In this document: positions 22,739-35,192 of the stretch, piece by piece
How the letters are laid out: each line of letters starts with the position of its first letter
Numbering within the stretch: position 1 is the first letter of the stretch
Assembly: GCA_963921195.1 (NCBI GenBank)
Contig: OY992537.1
Span: forward strand, 80,210,535-80,274,534
Direction of reading: 5' to 3'
From: Pegoplata infirma
Lineage: Eukaryota > Arthropoda > Insecta > Diptera > Anthomyiidae
DNA: 64,000 nucleotides
Position numbers and translations under genes: made by a program
Notes under the pieces: model-generated
The model's database searches: none
What the model saw: only the letters and a program-made list of their open reading frames with translations
What the model was told of the DNA's origin: nothing

Positions 22739-23519
22739 TAGGGTTTCTAAATTCCCGGACTTTTTCAATTCCCTGGAAAGCGTTTTAAAAAAACTGAATT
22801 CCCGAGAATTCCCGGTAATTTTTTGGTTAACACAAATTCTGAATCTTATCATGTATAATATATTTTTTTCAAAATATGGCCGCTTTTTTAATTCAAACAC
22901 CCATAGATGTCTTCTTTTGTAAAATAGTTTTCTTTACTTCTTTTTTAAACGTATAAAATTCACAAAAATCTGATTTTTGTAAAATTATTGTACTTTATCA
23001 GGATTGTCGTATTTGCTTTCGCGTATTTTTACTCCATACAGAATGTTTTTTATTCATGAATTTATAATTTTCCAAATTTTTGTATTTGTAAAAGCTTTTT
23101 GATAAATTCGAATAATGCTGTTCAATCATAATCAGGATTTTAATTTAAGCATACATTTCGAAAAACTTTCGAATTAGTTAAATAACCTTTTCAAGACATC
23201 CATGCCCAAATATCAGCCTTTAAATTTAAATATTTATCTTTAAAAAAATGGAACTTTTGTGAAATTTTAGGCTAGAATGCTGGTTTGTTATAAATACTTT
23301 AATGCAACCTGAAGTGTTTCATTACTATTTTTGCTGCGATAATTTAAATTTAATCCAATATTTTATTTCAATAAATCATATAAAATTGTATTTAAAATCG
23401 GTAATTTGATTAGCTTTTTTTTAACAGTTATTGACAAACTCCCGAAATTTCCCGATAAAAAAATCCCGGGATTTTGAGAAAAAAATTTCCCGGGAATTTT
23501 TTCCCGAATAGAAACCCTA
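22739..23519. mobile_element. 781-bp hAT-like element with exact 8-bp target duplication
   Basis: The flanks are GTATTGAT at 22731-22738 and 23520-23527. The ends are TAGGGTTTCTAAATTC and the inverse GAATAGAAACCCTA. TTCCCGGGAATT-like words cluster near both ends. An 8-bp duplication with a TAGGG terminus fits the hAT superfamily. No transposase ORF is present, so the copy is non-autonomous. Confidence 0.85.
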
Positions 23520-23617
23520 GTATTGATACCAAACTTCAGAAGTATATTTCGTTTGTTTGAAGGATGGCAAGATTTAAATCGATAGAATGTTTAATAACAC
23601 CGCTCTACAAATCTGAG

Positions 23618-24246
23618 GTTTGTCGCTGCGTTTTTAATGAAACCAAAAAAAGTTTATAGGTTTTGGTTTCCCGATTCCAAAATGGTCACTCAAATTTTTC
23701 TATCACGTCACAATTTCGAGAAAACCGCGGTTAAATTGTCAAAAAAGGCCCATTTTGGCCATTTTTGAGCGCCTACAAAATAAGATCCTGACATGCGAAT
23801 AACTTGATATCAAGCTCATTCGAATGTTCGTAAATTTCTCTTTAATATAAAATCAAATCTTCTTGGAATTTAATTTTTTGTAATGGTGAAAAAATCATTA
23901 GACACAAGTGCTTTAAATCTAATATTTACGTGTGTTTTTGTATGGAAATTTGTTAAAAAACACTGTGTAAATAAACTAAATATTTAAAAAATATAAGGTT
24001 TTTTGTTAATGATGGTTTTACTATTTTAGAAAATTAAATTCCGAGAACATTTTATCTTGTCTTATAGAGAAAATCACATACTTTTGAATGAGCTTGATAC
24101 CAAGTCAATCGCATGTCAGGATCTTATATTATATGCTTTCAAAAAGGGTCCAAAAAGGCCTTTTTGGGCACTTTAACCGCGAATAACTCAAAATCCTGAC
24201 GTGATAGACATATTTGGGTTGCATATTCGGAATTAGAGCGACAAAC
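23618..24246. repeat. Palindrome of 0.63 kb
   Basis: GTTTGTCGCT at 23618 pairs with AGCGACAAAC ending at 24246. TCTATCACGTCA pairs with TGACGTGATAGA, AAAGGCCCATTTTGG with its near complement, and AAGATCCTGACATGCGA with TCGCATGTCAGGATCTT. The centre is about 23932. Confidence 0.75.
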
Positions 24247-24304
24247 ACTACCTACATTACTTACCAGAATCCAATACGCATTTTCATGTTGAGCTGTGTA
24301 ATCA

Positions 24305-25766
24305 CACTGTGCTCGAATTTGACACTTTTTTTAACAAGCTGGCCACCCTACTGGTAAAGTTAATTCGAGTACGCTGAATTCAACGGTGCTAGCAGTTTTT
24401 CGAAGTTAGCGCTCATATTCGCTATATTTGCGATTTAAAATGTTGATGCTCAAGTACAATAAAAACGATATTTTTTAACTTTTGCGAAAATTTTTAAATT
24501 TAAAACCATTCAAGTCTGTTAAACTAATATAACAAAACATAATACCGTGATTTTTTTTCGCGAAAAAAAATTTTGTTCGCGAAAAATCTTTATTTTCGTG
24601 AAAAAATTGGTTCAATACAAATATTTTTAGTTTTATTAGAATTTACGACAGCCGTCTGGTAAAGCTAGTGTACCCTAAATCCCATTGTAATATCAGTTTT
24701 TTTCAAAGTTAGCGAATGTATTAGCGATATTTACGATTATTTTTTTATACCCTCCACTTAGTGATAGAGGGTATATATAAGTTTTTCATTCCGTTTGTAA
24801 GTCATCGAAGTATCGATCTGGGACCCCATAAAGTATATATATTCATGATGCCCGATCGATTTTAAGACATTCTAGCGTGTCCGTCTGTCTGTCTGTGGAA
24901 AATGCTGTCATGGACAAAATATTGCACAGAGATGACTGAAACTTAACATATTTATTGGAAGTTCTCCCGAGAAGTTTGGTATTGCATTTGAGCGATATCG
25001 GTTCAGCGGTTCAAAAGTTATGATCGAAAATGTAAGCACTCCTCAAAAATGTCAGTTCATTCAACATAACCTAAAAATACAAAATACTTTAATTCGGCTT
25101 CTGGTTGACATATGTGAACATAATTGAACACCAAATGGTTATATTTTTTGTCAAAAAAAAGAAAAAAATCGCGGATTTTTTTTTACCAAAATTTTTTTTC
25201 GCGGAAATTTTTTTTTTTTTTTCAAAAGTAATTTCCTTTTAAATAATGTTTTTTGCAATAGCCTTTTTGAAATTGTGGAGGGTATCACTACATTCGGCAA
25301 GGCCGAATTTAATTTTTTACTTGTTTTTTATTTTTAAGTAAAAAAATATTTTTTTATATAATTTAGACAATTGCTGAATGTTTAATATCTAAACTCTATT
25401 AAATATTAAAAAAAATATTCGCGGAATTTTTTTTTCGTAAATTGTTTTTTTCGCGAATTTTTTTTTAATTTTTTTTTTATTTTGCTATTAATTTATGAAA
25501 ATGAGTAGAATACAATACAAAATTTTTTTCGCGGATTTTTTTTTTTTTTCGCGGAAATTTTTTTATTCGCGAAAAAATACAATGCATTTTCTAAATTTAG
25601 ATTTAAAAACTATTCCAAAAGCATACAAATTGAATTATTGTAGAACCTAGGCTTTACAATTTTAAATCGAGAATATCGCGAATAAGAGCGCCATTGAATA
25701 CAGCGTACCCGAAATAGCTTTACCAGCAGGGTGCCCAGTTTGTTAACTTTTGCTACTAGCACAGTG
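24305..25766. mobile_element. Inverted-repeat element with CACTGTGCT ends, hosting a HINE
   Basis: The left end CACTGTGCTCG, followed by TTAACAAGCTGG, CACCCTACTGGTAAAG and GTACGCTGAATTCAA, is matched inversely up to GCACAGTG at 25766. A second, direct copy of part of the left arm is at 24648-24740. A HINE sits in the middle. The same CACTGTGCT terminus is on the palindrome at 62086. TCGCGAAAAAAATTTT words recur throughout. Confidence 0.65.
24743..25328 (+). mobile_element. HINE family II, complete
   Basis: It opens TTTTTATACCCTCCACTTAGTGATAGAGGGTATATATAAG, has CATTCCGTTTGTAAGTCATCG, GGGACCCCATAAAG and GTGTCCGTCTGTCTGTCTG. It ends GTGGAGGGTATCACTACATTCGGCAAGGCCGAATTTAATTTTTTACTTGTTTTT. It is the best-preserved family II copy in the window. 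Confidence 0.85.
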
Positions 25767-27408
25767 TTATTATAATAGATCACTGACATTTCAGAATGAA
25801 AAAAATTATTATTCCCCCACACATTGTTTGGAGGGTATAAAAAATGGCACTGCCCGAGAATCTGAAACTTTTACAATACGGATGCTGTTTCACTTAAATT
25901 TTATTTTACTAATTTTTAAGTTTAACTCCACTGTTTGCTCTACAAACAAAAGAAATTCTATCATTTAAGTGTATTGAAAGATGGAATTTTTGTGATTGCT
26001 CAACCATGTGGATGTAGTACTTCTTCTGTTCTTAACAACACTACAAAAATGAAATAACAAAACAATTTTGCTTTGGCTGCATACTAATGTATTCAAGATG
26101 TTGCCATCCATCTAAAGAAATTAAACAATTTAACTGAAGAAATGCCAATAAGTAAAAAAGAGGAGAAACGAAACGCGTGTTCTATTCAATATAGTGAAGA
26201 AATTTAATTAAGTAGTTTCATTTTGTTTTTCCAGTATTTTTATTTTATTTATTTCTATTTATTTTTTATTTTTTTGTTTTGTTCATTTGGGTCCAAAAGT
26301 TATTTTTCGTTTTACTGTTTTAAAGCTTTTAATCTAAAAGGCTTTAGAAATAAAAGGATTTATTATTGAAAGGACTCGCAGAGTGAAAAGTTTATTTGTT
26401 ATTTAAAAGTTTTGAAAAGAAACAAACAAAAAAAAACATGTTTAAATAGAATTTGTTACTCTTTAATACGACAAATAAATATTTGTAACATTTAAAGTAT
26501 AAATGTTATGGGTGAGAAGAAAATAAAGGTACAAGTGAGGGTAGGGTAAGTTGGCAAAGTTTAATTGGATTGGTTAGAGTTTCGGCTATGGTAAGGGTAC
26601 CAGGAAAGGTCAAAAAGTTATATTTTTTGGCAAACTTTGTTTTTCATTATTTATTGTATGTGTGAGGTGCAAAATGTATTGAAACCGGATGTATAAATAT
26701 ATATTGTGGGTAATTTATTAATTTTCAAAATCATGTATTTTTGGGGAGATTCACACCAAAAACACTTTGCTAAGGGATTACTTGCTACATTTAATGTGAT
26801 ATACTATGTTCTAGAAGTAGACACAAACTTTAAGAACATTATAAAAGCCAAACCTTAAAATTCATAAAAGTTTTAAGAGGCTAATAGGAAGTTTATAAAT
26901 CAAATCTGGTGTGGAAATTCGATTACTAAATCTGTTATTAAACGTTTTTAGTTTTCATGAATCTGGGCTAAAGACTCTTTCTAAATCCGAAACAAAAACT
27001 ATATAAAAATACCAAAAACTATGGTAAGTTTAATGTAAATTGGCTTAGTTAAATGGGAGTAATCCAAACCTTAGGAACCAGTTTGCCTGAAATTTAACAT
27101 ATACAGTGGTTGACAAGAAATTATAAACTTTTCTATGCAATTTGTTAAAGACAAAGTTAACAATACTCAACCTACAATTCGTTTGACAACCAATTTTTTA
27201 AAAACAAAAAAAAAATATATTATTGTTTATTTAAATATATTAGTAAACCTAAGTTATTGGTAATGAATAGGGATGAGATTTTCATGCAAATGCATGTTTT
27301 TTGTCGATAGTCTAAAAACGATATCGACCAATTATCTTCCGAATCAAGATATTTGCATTAAAATGGCATTGATTTGTTTTTGCATATTTTTGAATATTTT
27401 GGTGAAAA
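25767..27408. other. AT-rich stretch without recognised elements
   Basis: Apart from a fragment TTTGGAGGGTATAAAAAATGG near 25830, which recalls a HINE end, I recognise nothing. It is the least repeat-like of the longer gaps and could be unique sequence. Confidence 0.45.
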
Positions 27409-27745
27409 CCCGAGTAAAAATTTGTATATGATGCAATATATAATGATATGTAACACAATATATATTTATACGCAATTTGAGCCGAATAATTGTGGATGTT
27501 TTTGCATTAAAAAATATCAACTTGTATAAAATATGATTTGATTTCATCCGAGTTTTGACCAGACATTGCCATATATTAGATCTAACTGCATAAAACATAT
27601 AAAATACTGGTGTTTTTTGGTTTGAATTGAGATACACCACAGGTCAACGATATATTCACCAAACATATAATTTTCTAAAACAAAAAAAATGTTTGGGTAT
27701 GCTTCGAGCAAGATAGGTGATATATCGTCCATTCCATGAGACATT
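27409..27745. mobile_element. Truncated CCC-group MITE, inverse copy of 8287-8647
   Basis: CCCGAGTAAAAATTTGTATATGATGC starts at 27409 and the match continues through ATCCGAGTTTTGACCAGACATTGCC and CAAACATATAATTTTCTAAAAC. The other half and the second terminus are missing, so it has no target duplication to read. Confidence 0.75.
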
Positions 27746-27770
27746 TTAAAAAATCTGACCGAGGTTCTTC

Positions 27771-28234
27771 CGATTTTTTATATATTTTTCATACAGATTC
27801 TCTATGGAGCTAATTTCCAATTTCATCCATCAGATCGAAAATATTCGAAAAACTCGCGATTTTATTCACGATTTTCGTTTTTAAATTAGTCAAAAAAATG
27901 TAAAATCTGTGTAACTTTGAGCTGCTGTATTTCCTAAACTACTTATCGCATTTTAACAATCTATAGCGCAAACGAATGGTATGTACTAAGTCTATTTTAA
28001 TGTCTAATAAACTAAAAAAATATTGGTGGTTTAAAAGTGCATTTTTGAAGTGCATTTTGCGAAACTTTTACCCTTTTTAATTTTTATTAGCATATTTGGA
28101 AAATTTAGAATTTTTGCTACAAAAAAATGTTTTCATTACAATGGACCGAGAATGTATGCTATTTTTAATATTTTTTTTTTTAAATATACTTCCTTAAGTT
28201 TTCCTTATAAAAATTTTTATTTTTAAAATTATAC
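27771..28234 (+). mobile_element. One-armed relative of the foldback element at 13649
   Basis: Shared blocks in order are CTCTATGGAG, CATCAGATCGAAA, GCGATTTT, ATGTAAAATCTGTGTAA, AATGGTATGTACTAAGTC, TTGGTGGTTTAAAAGTGCATTTT and AAAATGTTTTCATTAC. No inverse arm follows; the 120-bp satellite begins instead. Confidence 0.55.
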
Positions 28235-29230
28235 CCGGGAGTTTTATGAGTCACTCAGTACGGATTTGACATCAGATTTAAAAATCGTTATAAAAAAAAT
28301 ATAAGAGCCATGTTGGATCCGCCATTTTGAATTTTGAAAATCTGGTGTCAGATTCGTACTAAGTGACTCATAAAACTTTCGGGTATCGAGTTTAACTTAA
28401 ATGCGACAATTAAAAAAAAAATCGTCTGCCATATTGCATCCGTCATTTTGAAGTTTTGAAATCTGAATAAAAATTCGGAATCAGCGTCCCAAATAACCCC
28501 CGGATAACAAGTTTCAAGGAACTCGAAATTAAAAAAAAAAATAACGTCATATTGGATCCGCCATTTTGAATTTTGGAAATCCAAATTCAGAATCGTGTTT
28601 AGTGTCCCATAATACACCCGGGAACCGAGTTTTATTTGAATGCGAAAACCTCGAAAAAATCATCCGCCATATTGGATCCGCCATTTTGAATTTTTGAAAT
28701 CTGAATGAAAATTCGAAATCAGCGTCCCATATAGCCACCGGATAACAAGTTTCAAGGAGATCGAAATTAAAAAAAAAAATAAACGCCATATTGGATCCGC
28801 CATTTTGAATTTTGGAAATCTAAATTCAGAATCGTGTTTAGTAATACACCCGGGAACCGAGTTTTATTTGAATGCGAAAACCTCGAAAAAATCATCCGCC
28901 ATATTGGATCCGCCAGGGGGCCCCTGTAGGTTAGTTGGTAGCGTGCTAGCATATGAAACAGGGGGTCGTGGGTGCGTGGATTCCCACAAAAACCCTTGGT
29001 CGAATTCGCTACAACGAGACGATGGCCATTGTTACCAGTTCTCGTTTAGGTCTAAATTATTAAAAATGATTTGTAATTAAATTGGATAAACAAATAAAAA
29101 CTGATCATTGGATCATTGGATATTGGATCCGCCATTTTGAATTTTTGAAATCTGAATGAAAATTCGAAATTAGCGTCCCAATTAAACCCTTATAACAAAT
29201 TTCAGAAAAATCCGATAACTCCTTCGTTAG
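28235..29230 (+). repeat. Tandem satellite, about six 120-bp units in two alternating types
   Basis: GGATCC or its variant GCATCC, followed by the CGCCATTTTGAA motif, recurs at 28315, 28436, 28554, 28674, 28793 and 28906, spaced 113-121 bp. Units alternate between a CCCGGGAACCGAGTTTTATTTGAATGCG type and a CCGGATAACAAGTTTCAAGG type, giving a higher-order unit of about 240 bp. The 28906 unit lost GTCCCATA. The array is interrupted by a SINE. Confidence 0.85.
28916..29119 (+). mobile_element. tRNA-derived SINE, copy 1, with 15-bp target duplication
   Basis: ATATTGGATCCGCCA is present at 28901-28915 and 29120-29134. The element opens GGGGGCCCCTGTAGGTTAG (box A-like) and has a mutated box B, GCGTGGATTCCC. 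It then shares the body ACGAGACGATGGCCATTGTTAC..GTTCTCGTTTAGGT with the copy at 57244. It ends in an A-rich stretch and GATCATTG repeats. The duplication lies within satellite sequence, so part of the identity could come from the array. The frame at 28805-29080 is not a gene. Confidence 0.8.
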
Positions 29231-29401
29231 TTTCCACCATATCCTGATCGGGTTCAACTTCCGCCACTCAGCTTTTAAAAGTAGAGATCATTAACTAAAT
29301 TTTAAGCCATAATACAACTCTCTACCACCAATAGAATTTTGGGGGCGGGGGGGGTCTCCCGTTGACGTGAAATAGCCCATATATATTATGTCCTGTGGTT
29401 C

Positions 29402-29685
29402 CTATTCGGAGCAAAGGGCCACAACGAATTTATTCCATTCGGTCCGGTTTGTTGCGATTCGTTTTATCTCTCCCCAGCTTAGATCGATCGATACGTCTTA
29501 CTTCGATGTTTAGTTGTCGATGACAGGTGTGGGATGGTCTGCATACTCTTCTTGGTCTACCCTGTGGGTTCCAGTCAATGGCGATTTTGGATGTGTCACC
29601 TGGGGGCCTACGCAGCGTATGACCAATCCAGCGCCATTTACAATCTAGGATGTCAATGTGAATTGGCCGCTGGTTCGTTTAGCCA
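29402..29685 (-). pseudogene. C-terminal fragment of a LINE (non-LTR) reverse transcriptase
   Basis: On the minus strand the sequence reads TNQRPIHIDI, then DCKWRWIGHTLRR, then IDWNPQGRPRR. This is the well-known conserved tail found after the polymerase domain in many insect LINE proteins. A frameshift follows, after which WGEIKRIATNRTEW and ALCSE then a stop (29404-29402) complete the expected C-terminus. Upstream, reading fails near 29685. GC content is far above the surroundings. Everything 5' of this tail is absent, as in typical 5'-truncated LINE insertions. The clade (RTE-like or other) cannot be fixed from this piece. Confidence 0.8.
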
Positions 29686-30399
29686 CTTACCTAAAGCATA
29701 TCAACAAATAATAACATTAAAATGTCGTTTTGCTTATTGTGTTCTATATCACACTACACTCACTAGCTAGTATATAATAGGGTGGGTCGTTTTGCCACTT
29801 TTTCGTCGGATCGAAACGCTATACCCGGCAAAAGTTGTCTACCCAGATGTGTATTACAGGTGTGAATTTTTTTGGAAATCGATTAATATCTACTGCTCTC
29901 AGAATGGGCTTAAAGTTTCGAAATTTTGACAAAAAATTCCAAAATGGCAATTATTGAGGTTCGAAGAAGCGGTTATTTTTTTTGGGTAAAAATATGTTAT
30001 TTTAAACGTAAACTCCCTTTTAGGCATCAAAATGCAATTTTAACCCCTCCCGGAGGTCCAGGGAATACCCCCGATATCCAAAAGAGGATGTGAATTTCGG
30101 CTAAAGATAGCCTAATTGACGATTATTGTGGTTTGAAAAAGTAGCATAATTTTTGGGTACAGATATTTTATTTTAAACGTAAACTCCCTTTTAGGCATCA
30201 AAATGCAATTTTAATCCCTTTCGGAAGTCCAGGAAATACCCCCGATATCCTAAATTGGAGGTGATTTTTCAAAATTGTAAAAAATACAAGTCTGGATAAA
30301 GTGTCATTATATATGGGTAAAGACGCATTAAAATGCTATTTTTAACGATAGCGTCATCATCGCGAGAAGAATATTTTCGGACAGGGCAAAGAACGCATT

Positions 30400-30715
30400 A
30401 GTTTGAATAGATGAATAAACTACAGCATCGTGATCTACAAATGGTCTCAAAAACGTGACGAGGACCATCAGCAATGGAATGATTTCTGAGTTGCATCACC
30501 ACATAGACTTTAAGTATGAACTTAACTTTTTCTACAAGTTCCTTGCTTTGCAGTTGTCAACCAGCGAGCCTTGTTCAATTTTCCAGGGACCATGGAAGCA
30601 AGAACCTCCGATCATTCTCGCGAATCAATAGCTTAAGCTATTAGATACAAGTATTTTAAGTCCTTACTGAGTTTTTTAAGCTCTTCAGAACTGTGATAAG
30701 GAAGATCACATTTAA
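30400..30715 (-). pseudogene. Decayed transposase-like ORF, downstream part
   Basis: One minus-strand frame reads ELKKLSKDLKYLYLIA, a stop, then after a second stop MVPGKLNKARWLTTA, followed by several stops. A PGK..ARWLTTA motif preceded by a DQKYLY-like block is, as I recall it, part of a protein repeated many times in insect genomes and associated with DNA transposons. I cannot name the family with certainty; the enclosing 8-bp duplication suggests hAT. At least six in-frame stops make it non-functional. Confidence 0.55.
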
Positions 30716-31303
30716 TTGTTATCACTCAAAAAATTATGTTAGTAAAATCAACTGAAAATGTCAGTTAAAATAACTATTTTGTAAGTTTTTTTGTGGTCAA
30801 CTACTTTTCAGTTAAATCAACTAACAATGTTAGTTATTTTTACTGACAAAAAACAACTGGCTTATGTAGTAAAAACTACTTAAATTTGTAGTCAAAACAG
30901 CTAACATGTAGTAAAAATAAAATAATCAATATATCGTGAACCTATATTCAAAATATGCCAACTCAAATTTGACCGAAATGAGTTTCCGACGGCAAATATC
31001 TCCCCTATGCAATACCCATCTGTGATAAAAATTTCAGAACAAAAAAATAATTTGTTGTCGTTTTACATCCATTTTTGTTATTCTGCCATCTCAAACTACG
31101 TATTTTTTTGGTGAAAATAAATGCCAACTCCCATTGTAAATTTCCAAAAATTTTTCAAAAATTTTTTTAAAAAAAGTTTGACCATTTTTCTTATTGCAAT
31201 TGCCATGCTGAACACGAATCTGGTAAAGATTTTGATATCGAATGACTAGTTTTCAAGATATTACCATTTTGAAATTTTCGGTAAATAGTGTTTGCAAAAA
31301 AAA

Positions 31304-32148
31304 AACAAGTAAGAAAATTATAGTCGGTCAAGACCGACCATATAATACCCTACACCAAGGTTTCCCGGAAAATGGGTCCCATGGATCGATTAGATCTATA
31401 TGTTGTAAAACTTTTAATAAGTGAAGAAAACACTCACAAATCAAATTTGAGTGAAATAGGCTTCTATTTGTTGACAATAAACCGCTTTAACTGAATATCG
31501 GGCGAAATTTTCACAAGGGGCCTGAGTCCAAAACTGGTCCGATGATTATCAAGTTTGATAAGGTTATTTAAGTACGCGTTTAACATATACAAACAAAATT
31601 TTAATTAAATAATTTCTATTTTCATGAAATTTGAGACATTTATGTGAAAATCGGGAAGGTGGTTTGTATGGGGGCTACAAGAAGAACTGGTCCGATTTCT
31701 TTGAAATTCGGAATGATGATATGTGAAGACAAAACATGTTTACCATCCAAATTTCAAAGCGATACCTTCTATAATACGGTTATTAGAGTCATTTGAGCCA
31801 AAACTAAAGAGGACCTTTGTATGGGGGCTAGGTCTAAATATGGACCGATTTTTTCCAATTTCAATAGGCTTCGTCCTTGGGCCAAGAGAGACTTAAGTTT
31901 CAAATTTCAAGTCAATTGATTAAAAATTGCGACCTGTATCGTGTTTACACCGTTTACATGGACAGACAGACAGACAGACAGACGGACGGACGGACAGACG
32001 GACGGACGGACATCGCTAAATCGACTCAAAAAGTGATTCTGAGTCGATCGGTATACTTAAAGGTGGGTCTAGGACCAATATTTCGGGTAGTTACAAACAT
32101 CAGCACAAACTCATTATACCCTGTACCACAGTGTGGTGTAGGGTATAA
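31304..32148 (-). mobile_element. HINE family III, complete
   Basis: The plus strand reads AACAAGTAAGAAAATTATAGTCGGTCAAGACCGACCATATAATACCCTACACC at the 3' end and TTATACCCTGTACCACAGTGTGGTGTAGGGTATAA at the 5' end. The 3' hairpin here is GTCGGTC..GACCGAC instead of the TTCGGC hairpin of families I and II. GACA and GACG microsatellites lie at 31962-32010. Confidence 0.85.
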
Positions 32149-32153
32149 TTACT

Positions 32154-34302
32154 TATATGGGGGTTTTCGTGTCAACTGACACAACTTTTGAAACCGATAT
32201 CTTCCGATCGGGATGAAATTTGCACCAAGGTTAGTCCTATTGGATAGTAGTTCAGACACAATTTTTCAGCGAGATCGGTCAAGGACTCTCTGAGTTAGAG
32301 GGGGTCGAAATTTGACATTTTGGCCAAAGAGGTGTTTATTCTGATTCATGTAACTTCTTACCTATTATTTTTAGCTAAATGTGTCCCAAAGAGTTTAGAT
32401 AGCTATTTCTTCAGTCTTTCGAAAAAAAAATATAAAAAAAATATAAAAAAATTTTTGGATTTTTTTTCTTAAAAATCTAAAACTTTTTTGACTTTTTCCT
32501 CAAATTGGGCCCTTTTTTTTTTTTTTTTTGATTCAAAAGAAAGCTTAGGTCTTTTCCTTTAAGAGCTATGGGGTCGCTTAGTGGGATGCGAGTGGGATAT
32601 CTATGAAAAAAATATTTTTTTAACTTTGGAACACAAAAAACGGTTCTTCAATTTGCACTATTAGGCGTGGGATAGCTAACCAGTTTTCGATTTCGATCCG
32701 CGATACCCTCTAATTTTTATAGGTTCGAAAAAGAAAGCACGAGCCAAAAAATAAGGGCGGTGGGGTTGGGCCATATGGCTCCTCATCGGGGTCAAAATTG
32801 GGCGTAAAGAGGTTACAATCCTCAAAAAGCCCCACAACTGCCCTAGAACTGCCCACGGAGGGGTGCAATGTGAGACCGACCTCTATTAATTTTCTGCCCC
32901 CAACATTTTTCTTGAATCTACCTAACCTCTATTTCCCCTTCCTAAGGGGGCTCCCATACAAAATGACATTTTTATAAAATTTTTTCCTACCGCTCTAACT
33001 GTCCATAGGGTGCCCCTAGAGAAGTAAAATATATGACCGACCCCCAATATTTTTTCATGTCCAACATTTTCTCAGAATATACCTACCCTTTATTTTCAAC
33101 TCTTAAGGGGGTCCCCATACATTTGTTTTTATTTTTTTTATTAGTTTTTAAAAATACATGTTTTTATAACGTATGGGAGCCCCTTAAGGAGTGGAGATAG
33201 GGTGTTATTATGTTCGGACAAAATGTTGGTAACTAAAAAATAATGGGGGTTGGTCATAATTTATGCCTCTCTAGGAGGCACGGTAGGGGCGGTAGGAGCT
33301 GGTTTAATAAAACAAATTTATAAAAAATAAAAGAAATGTATGGGGACCACCTTAAGGGTTAAAGATACATTGTAGGTGTGTTCGCAAAAAACGTTGGAAT
33401 TAATAAAATAATGGGGGTCGGTCATACATTTGGCTCCACTTGGGGCGCTTTAGGGTAAGTTAGAATGGTAGGATCAAATTTTTGAAAAATGTTTTGTATG
33501 GGAGCCCCCATAGGAAGTGGAAATAGGGGTAAGGTATGTTCAAGAAAAATGTTGGGGGCAGAAAATTATTGGAGGTTCGTCTCACATTGCACCCCTCCAG
33601 GGGCGTTTCTAGGGCAGTTTTGGGGCTTTTTGAGGATTTTACCTCTTTACGCCCAATTTTGACCCCCATGAGGGGCCATATGGCCCCACCCCACCGCCCT
33701 TATTTTTTGGCTCGTGCTTTCTTTTTCGAACCTATAAAAATTAGAGGGTATCGCGGATCGAAATCGAAAACTGGTTAGCTATCCCACGCCTAATAGTGCA
33801 AATTGAAGAACCGTTTTTTGTGTTCCAAAGTTAAAAAAATAATTTTTTCATAGATATCCCACTCGCATCCCACTAAGCGACCCCATAGCTCTTAAAGGAA
33901 AAGACCTAAGCTTTCTTTTGAATCAAAAAAAAAAAAAAAAAAAGGGCCCAATTTGAGGAAAAAGTCAAAAAAGTTTTAGATTTTTAGTAAAAAAAATCAA
34001 AATTTTTTTTTTTATTTTTTTTATAATTTTTTTTCGAAAGACTGACGAAATAGCTATCTAAACTCTTTGAGCCACATTTTTCTAAAAACATTAGGTAAGA
34101 AGTTACATGGATGAGAATAAACACCTCTTTGGCCAAAATGTCAAATTTCGACCCCCTCTAACTCAGAGAGTCCTTGACCGATCTCGCTGAAAAATTGAGT
34201 CTGAACTACTATCCAATAGGACTAACCTTGGTGCAAATTTCATCCCGATCGGAAGACATCGGTTTCAAAAGTTGTGTCAGTTGACACTAAAACCCCCATA
34301 TA
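32154..34302. mobile_element. 2.15 kb near-complete palindrome (foldback) with about 1 kb arms
   Basis: TATATGGGGGTTTT at 32154 pairs with AAAACCCCCATATA ending at 34302. Pairing continues through GTGTCAACTGACAC, CCAAGGTTAGTCCTATTGGATAG, CAAAGAGGTGTTTATTC, GTCGCTTAGTGGGATGCGAGTG, GGGCCATATGG and GGGGGCTCCCATACAAAA, to a centre near 33228. Each arm ends with tandem sub-units of about 180 bp (GACCGACCCCCA..AAGGGGGTCCCCATAC). TA lies at both ends of the palindrome. No ORF is credible. Confidence 0.85.
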
Positions 34303-34935
34303 TATTTAACTTTCAAACTATTTGTCAGATTGAAACGTTATGAGTGGGGCAAATTAAGTCAATGATGTAAGCTTTCACAATAGCTAGTTTGGAGTGACCC
34401 TAATACAATACAGCGTGAGTTACAGAGTCCCAAAGTTGACCACCCTGAGATTAAAAGGAGCTAGTAACTTTTAAAAATATGCAAAGATTTTAAATTTTTT
34501 TTTCAGTTTTTGCAACTATCGTACTAAGGATAACAAAAACCAAAAAAAAAAAAAATTATAAAAGTTTTTCCAAAAAAAAATGTTTTTTTATTTTCCGACA
34601 AAATGTGCCAACTCTAAAAAAATATAAAATTTTTGGCATAGGTAAAAATTATTTAGAATATTTAAACCATGTTATGGAAGGTACATTGTTAATTTTTACA
34701 ATAATTAGCGAAATAACTAGTTTTTTAGCTCTCCTGAACAGTAAGCTTTTTCGAGTTGGCATTTATTGAATATAGTTCGACGATATATATTTTTTTTTTT
34801 AGAAAAAAATGGAAGACCAAATTTTTTCCAAGTTTTTTTTTATAGTTTTTTTTTACTTTTCATACAAAAAAAACTGTCTTTGCAGTTGAAAACAACTAAC
34901 TACTGTAAAATATACAAATAACAAACATGTAGTAA

Positions 34936-35192
34936 CCCAAGAAAAAATGTGAAGGATCAGTACTGATCCGAAAAATGGATCGCTAAGATTAGATCAGTTT
35001 TAATCGGACGGATACAATTTCATCCGAAAAATGGGTTTATCTAATTATATAAACCCATTTTTCGGATAACATTGTATCCGCCCGAGTAAAACTGGTCTAA
35101 TCTTAGCGATCCATTTTTCGGATCAGTACTGATCTTTTAAATCTCGGATAAGACGTGATATATAAAATTATATCTAAACATTTTTACTCGGG
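34936..35192. mobile_element. CCC-group MITE, 257 bp, AA target duplication
   Basis: The ends are CCCAAGAAAAAATGT and ACATTTTTACTCGGG. AA flanks both sides (34934-34935 and 35193-35194). The interior is itself palindromic: GATCAGTACTGATC and CGATCCATTTTTCGGAT/ATCCGAAAAATGGATCG recur around a centre near 35060. Confidence 0.8.

Noticed and set aside
24331..25746. TTAA on both sides of CAAGCTGG/CCAGTTTG, suggesting a piggyBac element
   Set aside because: The inverted repeat continues outward beyond both TTAA sites to CACTGTGCT, so they are internal and not target duplications.
29339..29354. G-run that might form a G-quadruplex
   Set aside because: Only two long G-runs are present, not the four needed within a short span.
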